The position numbers were made by a program, and so were the translations under genes. DNA of 64,000 bases from NCBI GenBank assembly GCA_964034945.1, contig OZ035962.1:82977942-83041941 (forward strand). Reading direction: 5' to 3'. The notes under the pieces were generated by a model. That model was not told where the DNA came from and searched no databases. It worked only from the letters and a program-made list of their open reading frames with translations. The DNA is from Chrysopilus asiliformis. Lineage: Eukaryota > Arthropoda > Insecta > Diptera > Rhagionidae. Of this stretch, positions 57,201 to 64,000 are shown in pieces; position 1 is the stretch's first letter; each line of letters starts with the position of its first letter.

Positions 57201-58123
57201 TGTATTAAATTGTTGACTATAGTGTGAACAACATCGATTTTTTTACACACTATCGAGTGAGGATTGTTATACTCTATTAGGATTTTACAATATTCGCACA
57301 ATACGTTAGAAAACCACTTAATCGTAACAGTAATATGCTAAGTAACATCTTGGTAACAAAATATGTTAAAGATAAAATTTGATCTATCCAACAGTGATAT
57401 TCGCCTTGAAGTTCTTCGGAAAATGTTTACCACCTTTTATATAACTTGAGTGGAAAAATTTTACGCATCGCAAAAGTTGTTTACGTCAAAAATAAATAAG
57501 TTGTGCAAAACAGATACTGGTATAGTATCAATTTAAAAAAATAAGTTTAGTTATTCGATGACAATGGATTTTTTGATAACAAATATTTGGGTTTTCACCA
57601 ATCTATTAGAATCCCAAAAAGTTTCAAAAAAAAGGTAGTTTACCTGGTGTGGTTGATGTTCGTGGGGTTTTTGGTGTTCCGGGCACATCAAATTTCGAAT
57701 CGAAGGTGCCATTCATTTTCAACAGAGTCGGAGGATGTTCCCGCCGCATGAACCCAACGGAATGGGACTTCTTTAACAAATCACCCGGTGATTCTTCACG
57801 ATCACCCGGTTCGGCGCTATTGAGACCATTCGATCCCATTTTGCTACTATCAAAAAGCATTTGAGAACTACTGCTATTACTGCACACACTGCTATTCCTT
57901 TTCCTGGATAAAATGTGAGCTTGTGGGAAATTCGTATCGTCGATCGCTTCATTCAGCTCACTGTATTAAAGGTACCCAAAAGTATCGAGAAGAATAATTT
58001 AAAATTGAAGATCAATTTTGAAAATTTTATTAAAAAAGCATCTCTCCCAATGAACGGAGTTAAAAACAACAACAAAAATAGTGTGTACCTGGCACTGAGC
58101 TCTGATAACTGTCGGTTCATCAT
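36236..58123 (-). CDS. Pu: GTP cyclohydrolase I (Punch)
   Basis: Six coding exons on the minus strand: 58123-58089, 57960-57644, 47362-47153, 38948-38783, 37297-37181, 36365-36236 (975 nt, about 324 aa; all phases fit). It converts GTP to dihydroneopterin triphosphate, the first and rate-limiting step of tetrahydrobiopterin and pteridine pigment synthesis. The variable N-terminus (exons 1-2, [10 protein letters not shown]) ends in [12 protein letters not shown], then [20 protein letters not shown]. The catalytic core includes [18 protein letters not shown], the zinc ligands Cys214 and His217 in [13 protein letters not shown], Cys285 in [11 protein letters not shown], the [15 protein letters not shown] helix and [15 protein letters not shown]. 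The C-terminus is [12 protein letters not shown]. The length equals the long fly isoform as I recall it. Exon 1 rests on its ATG, a GTACAC donor and phase; other first exons may exist. Introns 2 and 3 are about 10.3 and 8.2 kb. Confidence 0.93.
36733..37023. mobile_element. Possible MITE in Punch intron 5'-proximal to the last exon
   Basis: Outer segments GGCGCGTTTAGATCGAGC and GAACTAGAACGCC are loosely inverted, and inner segments CTTGGCACTGCTAA and TTAGCAGTGGC/CAGTGCCAAG are opposed. Non-coding; boundaries uncertain. Confidence 0.4.
37518..38530. mobile_element. 1.0-kb TIR element with nested palindromes
   Basis: Ends GGGACTGCCCATA / TATGGGCAGTGCC are inverted, flanked by TA (37516-37517, 38531-38532). 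Inside, GGAGATCTTCC..-type blocks recur in opposite orientation: CTCCATTACCATGACTTC (about 37630) against GAAGTCATGGTAATGGAG (about 38070), and GAGACCGCTTTAAGG against CCTTAAACGGTCTC-like sequence near 38452. No coding capacity. Confidence 0.6.
39478..39556. repeat. Short interrupted palindrome
   Basis: CGTTACTCCAAAGTTTGTG and AGTGGGAATG are followed by CATTCCCACTAACTTTGGAGTAAC. The arms are imperfectly inverted, giving a MITE-like 79-bp hairpin. Confidence 0.6.
41868..42359. mobile_element. 492-bp TIR element
   Basis: Inverted ends CAGGGTATTCACAGTCCTCT with TTTA, bounded by AAT at 41865-41867 and 42360-42362. The right-end extension (AAATTGCGAGTAATTTTAC in reverse) recurs at 44464-44503, a solo end of the same family. 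Non-coding. Confidence 0.75.
44464..44510 (+). mobile_element. Solo end of the 41868 family
   Basis: CAGGGTATTCACAGTCCTCT followed by TTTAAATTGCGAGTAATTTT matches the reverse complement of the right end of the 41868-42359 element. No second end was found nearby. Confidence 0.7.
44585..45161 (+). mobile_element. Dispersed repeat, copy A (inverted partner at 59430)
   Basis: From CATAAAAAAACATAACAAAA through GGCAATCATTGGAGACCCGT, TTGATAAGATGCACCGTTTT and a (GACAGACG)n run, to ACCCTTTGGTTTCACCATAC. Copy B at 59430-59973 is the same sequence on the other strand, about 14.3 kb away, with high but incomplete identity. Frames across the GACAGACG run are artefacts. Confidence 0.8.
45295..46205 (-). 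mobile_element. Full-type copy of the satellite-bearing element, single monomer
   Basis: Read on the minus strand it opens TTTTTAAAAGCTTTTATTTA (46205), has the same leader as 8540-8715 (AATACAATATTTTCACTG..TTGTCCTTGT), and near 45345-45480 carries one diverged 122-bp monomer (GTAAGGATAACGAGATTATC, TTTTCCGGAAAAA, GGTCGCTGAATCC). About 500 bp between leader and monomer is unrelated sequence. Confidence 0.65.
47760..48163. mobile_element. 404-bp MITE
   Basis: Inverted ends CGCACATGGTCCCGTAGACT / AGTCTACGGGACCATGTGCG extend another 14 bp (GTAGTATCTCAAAA). CAT or CATCG flanks both sides, but the exact target duplication is ambiguous. It abuts a larger repeat whose own opposed ends (CATCGTTCCTTGATTCTT at 48164; AAGAATCAAAAGACGATG near 48847-48863) suggest insertion at that element's tip. 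Confidence 0.75.
49029..49850. mobile_element. TIR element with internal GGGGCACATTCGTAC motifs
   Basis: Inverted ends GGGGAAAGTGGTCACC / GGTGACCACTTTCCCC flanked by TA (49027-49028, 49851-49852). The motif GGGGCACATTCGTAC or close variants occurs near 49056, 49401 and 49424 and reversed (GTACGAAAGTGCCCC) near 49740. No transposase was found. Confidence 0.75.
50701..51292. mobile_element. Non-coding Harbinger MITE related to 4727-5497
   Basis: Ends AGGTAGAAATACATGACGAG / CGTCGTGTATTTCTACCT with TTA copies at 50698-50700 and 51293-51295. Subterminal AGAGACTTTGG and TGTATACACTTCGGAGAC blocks match the 4727-5497 element. A 15-bp unit TCTAATGAGAGAG is repeated about four times at 50850-50900. 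The transposase frame is absent. Confidence 0.85.
53531..54080 (-). mobile_element. Internally deleted Tc1/mariner-superfamily transposon
   Basis: Long inverted ends GTCTTTTAATAAGGACATAA / TTATGTCCTTATTGAAAGAC continue through CAATTTTGTATTT. The minus frame at 53631-53972 (113 codons) joins a start MVKFTNEQ directly to [40 protein letters not shown] and [11 protein letters not shown]. That C-terminal block ([13 protein letters not shown]) is typical of insect Tc1/mariner-type transposases. The helix-turn-helix region and first catalytic aspartate are lost in the deletion, so it is inactive. Confidence 0.85.
54104..54597. mobile_element. hAT-like MITE of GGTTTTGGTTC repeats
   Basis: Ends CAGAGATGG... 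and ...GCATTTCTG are opposed CAGARATG termini typical of hAT elements. The flanks ATGGCGAT (54096-54103) and ATGAAGAT (54598-54605) match at 6 of 8 positions. The core is largely GGTTTTGGTTC/GGTTCGG units. It begins 23 bp after the preceding element. Confidence 0.65.
54960..55120 (-). repeat. Isolated diverged copies of the satellite monomer
   Basis: GTTATCCTTGCAGGACCTTC, GGTTCAGCGACCCCAAAAA and CGTTATCCTTACAAGGACG follow the 122-bp monomer in reverse with roughly 1.3 units. It supports dispersal of the monomer by transposition. Confidence 0.6.
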
Positions 58124-59429
58124 TTTGGTAGATAGGCACGGCACTCTATATTTCCAAATATCGTTACGTATTTGCAAATATTATGTTGTTATTCCTCAAT
58201 AGTGGACACCAAGTTTGATTACCTTAAAATTGAGTACAGGTAGGATGCAGATACAGGTTAATCACAGCACACAATTGAAAAACTCCAATGTGGATATTGA
58301 AGTTTTCAGAGTTTTCTTACAAACGTATAAGTAAGTTGTTATGTTTATTTTAATTTAAGTACGTTCAAGGTGATTGGCAATTAAAAAACCAGTACTATAA
58401 CATGTATGAAATTGTGATTTAACCAATTTTTCACGGACCGACAACAATCTCTTTTTTAATAAGTTATGTTTACTCGATTTCAATAAATATGATTGCAAAA
58501 TGGTTTACTAAATCTCCTACACATTGGCACAAAGAAATAAACAAAACCGGACGGGCACCACACGCAGTATTTACTGATATTTCGCAACAAGCTGAAGGAA
58601 TTATTGGCTTCAACGGTTTTTATTACGAGTTAAACGTTTTAAACCGTAGTCGGTTGGGTGGATTAACTTATCGGAGAATATGTGGCCAACGGAACGTCCA
58701 CACTTGTTGAAATCTAGTGAGCAACTAAAGTTTAGCTATTAACGGAGCACTAAGCTTTATATGAAGAAAGACAGACTTTAGTAATAGCTCCTAGCCACCA
58801 ACTCCTTGGTCCAACCAATATTCGATTGTGCTGGCGTCACTGTATGAAACTTGTTCGGAAAAGCTTTCAATTGGGATGAGGAGGAACGTTTTTTCTTTGT
58901 TTCACCGTTACGACGTGCACAGTTGCAAAGCTCAATTGTGGGTAGGAAAGTTCAACAAGTGGAGTTTTTCCAAGCTTAACAATTTGGGGTGGTCGTACCT
59001 CTTTTTGGGTGGTGATTTTCACAATTGTTCAGGCGGACACTAACGCAAACGAAGGAAAGTAGTCTTACTTTGCTAGTTTAGTTGCCGCTATAAAATTGTT
59101 TCTTTCATTTAGAAACTGAATTATGGAACTATGACTTGTTACTATAGTAGCAATTTAAAAGCCCTTTTGTGCTTTATAAGTACGTGACTGGATCTTGCCT
59201 TGAAACCATCTCACATGTTTAGATCTTTGTAAGAAATTAATTTAGTGTTACAACTACAATTCTGCGGATTGGGTTGGCTTTCCTAAAGGGGTGATAATTG
59301 CTGGGTAATTTTGCAGAATTGTGCTAAGGGTGTATTTCCAATTGAATTTTTATGTTATGCGAAAACCATAACATGTGAAAATTCTTGAAAATTAAATTTA
59401 TTGTTTTAGAAGAAAAATATGTTTATACA
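58124..59429. other. Upstream flank of Punch
   Basis: Expected to contain the Punch promoter and 5' UTR. A 73-codon plus frame at 58489-58710 is unrecognised and not called. No repeat was bounded. Confidence 0.4.
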
Positions 59430-59973
59430 CGTATGGTGAAACCAAAGGGTATATTAACTTTGCCTTACCGTTTGTAACGCCAAGATCCTGTCATCGCACA
59501 AAAAAATGAGGTACACCAGTGTGTTTAGAATGATAAAAAAAATTGAATTTTGCATGTCCGTCCGTCTGTCTGTCTGTCTGTCCGTCTGTCTGTGGCGCGG
59601 ATTGCGGGCGCACGGATTGAGCTAAAGACTTGAAATTTTGCGCAGATCCGTTTTTCGTAAAATGCGAGGCTAAGTTCGTTAATGGGCAAAAATGGACCAT
59701 TTATACGAACGAAAACGTTTTTTGTGAATATCTCAAAAACGGTGCATCTTATCAAAAAAGTCCAAGAACAAAAGTTATTTAGGATATGATTCTACATAAA
59801 ACTCCCATACATCAAAATCCGATTGGAATAAATTTTAAAAAATCTTATTGGAAAGTTTGACTTCAAAGTGGAATTTTGGTATAACTGTTCCAATTTTGAT
59901 ACGAATATCACCATACGGGTCTCCAATGATTGCCAGATTGGCAATTATAGCTTTTGTTATGTTTTTTTTATAA
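59430..59973 (-). mobile_element. Dispersed repeat, copy B (inverted partner at 44585)
   Basis: Begins GTATGGTGAAACCAAAGGGT and ends with GCTTTTGTTATGTTTTTTTT; see copy A. The CTGTC-rich run (59558-59592) is shorter than in copy A. Confidence 0.8.
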
Positions 59974-59997
59974 AAGTTGCAAAAACTTTTTCAAGTT

Positions 59998-60685
59998 AAA
60001 AATATCTGATGTGAACAGCGTGTGACTATCTTATACAAAATCTACGTTTCTGCACAATTTACACCATATGGCGCGATCTCCATACAATCGATTTTTCATT
60101 TGATAAAAGAATGGGATGCACTCATGCAAAGACAGCTTGGACAGAAAGAGATAAAACAATCATCCTACAAATTTTGTCGCCTTCTGCAGTTCTAATTTCC
60201 TCAACCGATTGTCAATCTGCAAATGTTTCCCCTTAATAGCAGATGAACTTGTTCGTCTGATTTCTCGCATTTGCAGTTACATACTGTCACAATAACCGCA
60301 CACGAGACCGTCACACATAAGTAATTTATGTGATTGGACAGTGATTTGTTATCATGAAATGTTTTTTTAGGCAAAATTAACACTCTAACTGCCACGTCAG
60401 TCAAAAAGACCTGACACCTAATTGTACACAACGGCCACAATGAAAATTATTAAAGTGTTTGACGCAACCGCAACGATTTTTTGTAGTTGCACACATTTTA
60501 TGGTAATATAATAACATTTAGGTATAATTTTGTTCCAATTTTTTTTCTATTAGTGCCTTTTTGACTGACAACTAAATATTCGAAAAAGGCTAAAAACTGT
60601 CGTGGCAGTTAGAGTGTTAAGAGGTCGAAATTTTTCACGAATACAATACTTTATTATATACTTCTCATAAGAAAGTAAAAAGTGT
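59998..60685 (-). mobile_element. Copy of the 27010 family, interrupted
   Basis: The minus-strand start (TTTACTTTCTTATGAGAAG, near 60685, then GAAAAATTTCGACCTCT) and end (CTGTTCACATCAGATATTT, near 60000) are both present. The middle is replaced by other sequence, including the MITE at 60381-60616. Confidence 0.65.
60381..60616. mobile_element. piggyBac-like MITE at TTAA
   Basis: Inverted ends CACTCTAACTGCCACG / CGTGGCAGTTAGAGTG, flanked by TTAA at 60377-60380 and 60617-60620, the invariant piggyBac target. The core also has opposed GTCAGTCAAAAAG and CTTTTTGACTGAC. Non-coding, 236 bp. Confidence 0.85.
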
Positions 60686-61934
60686 TTAGGAGGTGTCTAT
60701 AAAATATGTTTAACTTTTAGGAAGGAGGGGCGGAGGTTTTGCGGTGGTGTGACAGCGGTACTTAACTTCATACAAAAAAAAAACGAGTAAAAGCGGGTGG
60801 GTAGAGGGGGGGGGGGGGGGGTATCCGAAAAGCCTAAAAATAGCTTGACGTATTTTTGAGTGAAAACTTACCTTATGACATAATATTTTTTCCTCTTCCT
60901 TCTCACCCTATCCATTAGAAGCCGTAATCAGTCGAGTAGTTTTTGATTGTCGAAAAAATTGTACAACTTAGAATAAAAATTTAAATTAACAAGAAAAAAA
61001 ACAAATTTAACCACATAAATGATGTGGCATTTAATAAGAATTTGATCTTTATGTTCATTGATTTATTGATCAGTTGTCAACGGTTAGTCTGTTAACGTAC
61101 TTTCCTAAAATTTGCTCTTTTCGAAATTTTACGGGTATTTACTTGGGAATCCCATCATTTCTTACGCACCTCTCAGTTCTTTGACATGAAGTGAAAACTT
61201 ATGTTGACTCATGTTAACAAATCTTTTTTAATCAGTTTCTGCAGTAAACTCGCAAAATTTAATTATTCATCCATCGAATACCCATTTGGGATAAATTAAC
61301 ACCAACGTTCAGCTGAAGTGAAGTCTACTTTATGATGCACTTTCGCTTATTTGACGTCACTCAACTCTTTTTTGAGGGGGTTTTCAGGAAATTTCTGGGT
61401 TAATAGTCGGGGCTTCTTACATTATGTGACTTCATATTACTTTTGTATAGTCACTTTAAGTCTTAATAAAAAGGCATAGGGAATAGAATCTGAGATATCT
61501 GTGGACACGGGTCACCGGGAAATCCATAAATCCATTATCATTATAATGTTTTCATCGTCGCGTGTAGTGCATATCAAGAGAACGACTTATAACCATAAAA
61601 ATACGATGAATAATTTATTTGGATTAGTTGAGGTTTTACTTGGTTTTCTCATTTTAGATAAGATGATATAGTGTTACTATGGGAGTTATGTAATTTTCCA
61701 TAATAAATTAAAATCGGTGTGAATTTGTTTTTTTAGATACTAATCGAGATAATGAAAAAGTATTTTATCATGCAAATTATTTAAATGCCATCTGTTGGAA
61801 TTTTAAGGGCTAAATTTGTTTTAATTAAAGCGTGATTAGTGTGATAAAAAAGCTACAATTACTATGTTAAGAACCAGAATTTGACCGTTGATATTATTTT
61901 CTCACGAAAATTGCCAAAAAATCACCATTTATTT
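60686..61934. other. AT-rich spacer
   Basis: Contains a run of about 15 G at 60807-60821. No gene, bounded repeat or RNA gene was recognised. Confidence 0.4.
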
Positions 61935-62775
61935 TTACTTTCTTATACGAAGTATAATAAACTATTATATTCTTTAGATTCTTGATAAGTTTCAACTTCT
62001 CAGGAGCACTCCTGAGTCGATTGGAGCATTATTACAAAAATGTCTTTCTCTCTGTCTGTGAGTCTGTCAGTCTCTGTACAAGATTTCTCAAAAACTAATA
62101 GAGCTAGAGACATGAAATTTTACGAAGATATTTGGTCATGGACGTGAGACGAACTTTTGGTGGAAATCCGTTAACCGGAAGTAACCAAAATGGCGGCTTT
62201 TTAAAAATCGCAATTTCGTTTTTTGTTATTTACTCCGAAACTACATGTTTTTCAGTAGTCTTATGTATAACAAAAGTTAGAGACAATATAATTTTCTACA
62301 TCTTTATTTTTTACTAGAACTGCGTATTTTAAGCCTTTATCGAGATATACCGTTATTTTAAAAAAATCAGTTTTTTGCGATTATCTTGAAAAAAAGCGAG
62401 TTTTTGGTAGTTTAATTTGTGAGATGAATTGAAGAGAATAATGTTTTTCCACAATGTCATGTACTCTTAATCGCTATCTTTTACCGTTATCAAGATATTT
62501 TCATTAAAAGGTAAAAAAGTATTTTTGCGAATTGCTTGCAAACTAACGGTTTTTCGAAAAAAAATAGTTAAAAGTAGAATTAAAGATACTAAAATTCTCT
62601 TCATTTTTGTCTTTAAGAGTAACGCGATATATTTTACCGTTATCGAGATATTTCAGTTTTTGTAAATTAAAAATTCATTTTCTAAAATTTTATTCGTCGG
62701 GTTAGAGTGCACTCGTGAATTGCGGCAGAGCGTAGACTTTGTATAAGAAAGTCATGTGCTGTTCACATCAGATAT
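61935..62775 (+). mobile_element. Copy of the 27010 repeat family without array expansion
   Basis: Starts TTACTTTCTTATACGAAGTA and ends ACTTTGTATAAGAAAGTCAT then GTGCTGTTCACATCAG. The opposed ACTTTCTTATAC and GTATAAGAAAGT blocks form subterminal inverted repeats. It holds only a short TCTGTCTGTGAGTCTGTCAG where copy 27010 has the long array. Confidence 0.75.
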
Positions 62776-63482
62776 TTTCCCACACTATTTATTTATGCGT
62801 TACAAGCTTTGTTCCAATTATGAATCAAATAATAACGGAATGGCAGGTATTTCATACTAATTAATGGAAATATAAAAATAGAGCGTTTAAAAATGGTTAT
62901 GTCCTTCAATTTTCAGTAATTAAAAAATAAATTGACTAATTGCGGTACAATTATGTATTAGAGGTGTATTTGCTATTCTGCAATAACATATTTAAAATTT
63001 AAGTATTAGAAGTGGTTATAATACAACAAACACCTTCAGCCATCAGCCACGATGAAGTGATCACTTTTTTAATACCCGCTTTTGACTTCAATTTACCTGG
63101 CAGAGGTAAGAATCAAGCCATTGGCTGAAGTCTAGTGATATTTGAAGTCGACAATGACACAAATTGACGAAGCAACGAAAATTACTAGTATAGCGTGTAA
63201 AAACTCGTTCATTGTGAGTTTTTTTTTTTAAAAAAGAGGAAGATATGGCCAATAATTTCGCAAACTAATTACGAAATAATTTTGTTTTTAACAGGTTGAG
63301 TTTATTGTCATAATGATTGCCAAGTATTATTGGGGTTTGTTTGCCAAGTTTTAAAATTTATTTATTTTAGAGCAAATTGCATGTAATATTCATATATCGT
63401 AAAAAAATTACATCTTCTTAAGTTTTGCATATCTAAAAATTGATAAATAGTTGAATTTATTATTTGTTGTTATTATCATGAT
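62776..63482. other. AT-rich spacer
   Basis: Opposed CTTCAGCCATCAGCC (about 63035) and TTGGCTGAAG (about 63120) hint at a further short inverted repeat. No gene was recognised. Confidence 0.3.
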
Positions 63483-63485
63483 AAT

Positions 63486-63879
63486 AGTTGCGTTTTTTTA
63501 ATGTTCTAGAACACAGAACATTAAAAAAACGATCCAGAGTAAGTGGGAAATTTCATCGAGTTCGAATGGCAACTAACTTCACGTTGGTTACATCAGTATG
63601 CCGTTACTGCTATATTTTCTTGATATAATCACGATTCGCTATCTCCCATGATTAAAACTAGTTCGCTGTAGAACAGAACCAACAAACCACCAACACAAAA
63701 TCCTCAATTGAGAATAAAATGTCAGATTTATTATGTTGAAGTTAGCAGCATTTCATTACCGTACATTACCGTATAAAATATCCCTTTGTTCCAAGCGCTG
63801 TTCGAGATGAAAAGGTGGTGCAGGATTTTGTATGGAAAGCTTGTTCTGAACTGCTTCAGAACATTAAAAAAACGCAACT
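63486..63879. mobile_element. 394-bp MITE
   Basis: Inverted ends AGTTGCGTTTTTTTAATGTT / AACATTAAAAAAACGCAACT, bounded by AAT (63483-63485, 63880-63882). The left end is itself a hairpin (TTAATGTTCT AGAACACAG AACATTAA). Non-coding. Confidence 0.75.
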
Positions 63880-64000
63880 AATATTTTCAAATTCTTATCA
63901 AAAAATACTTGTGCAGATTTTATGTATAGGTACATAATTACTGCCAATAAAAAATTACATTAATATAAAAAACATAATGAAATAAATAGGGAAGAGGAAA

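Larger units (their letters stand above)
47363..57643. other. Punch intron between exons 2 and 3
   Basis: A 10.3-kb intron with MITEs at 47760-48163, 49029-49850, 50701-51292, 53531-54080 and 54104-54597, a repeat-family relic around 48360-48640 and a satellite-related piece at 54960-55120. The stretches 51560-53520 and 55130-57640 are AT-rich with no supported gene. Confidence 0.6.

Overview
The window is AT-rich nuclear DNA from an insect, most likely a dipteran. Genes are split by short introns with clean GT-AG borders, and the five recognisable proteins are closest in motif content to fly proteins as I remember them. I made no database comparison, so the order is likely and the species unknown.

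Gene layout: (1) 1-107 (-), possible N-terminal exon of an unidentified gene running off the left edge. (2) 1250-2203 (+), intronless NUBP1, a cytosolic iron-sulphur assembly ATPase. (3) 6465-16073 (-), chiffon/DBF4, five coding exons, about 1298 aa, carrying Dbf4 motifs N, M and C. (4) 18951-28233 (+), 6-phosphofructo-2-kinase/fructose-2,6-bisphosphatase, nine coding exons, about 498 aa. (5) 32226-33614 (-), eIF2 alpha, six coding exons, about 334 aa. (6) 36236-58123 (-), GTP cyclohydrolase I (Punch), six coding exons, about 324 aa, with introns of roughly 8 and 10 kb. In every model the exon phases join without a break. The genes are unrelated housekeeping or regulatory genes (Fe-S assembly, replication licensing and chromatin, glycolytic control, translation initiation, pterin synthesis); nothing suggests a functional cluster.

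Almost all remaining DNA is introns and spacers filled with transposable-element debris. Several elements can be bounded by terminal inverted repeats and target duplications: three Harbinger-type families (TAA/TTA targets, with remnants of a MADF-like protein and of transposase), a mariner relic split by a hAT-like MITE with an 8-bp duplication, an internally deleted Tc1/mariner-superfamily copy, a piggyBac-like MITE at TTAA, and many short MITEs. The most striking structures are a Penelope-like GIY-YIG element arranged as a 704/704-bp inverted repeat with a 12-bp target duplication (28905-30498), and a 122-bp satellite with a four-monomer higher-order period inside the last chiffon intron (8716-11130). 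That satellite is followed by a ~109-bp-arm hairpin about 57 bp from the chiffon splice donor. I found no complete autonomous mobile element and no convincing RNA gene.
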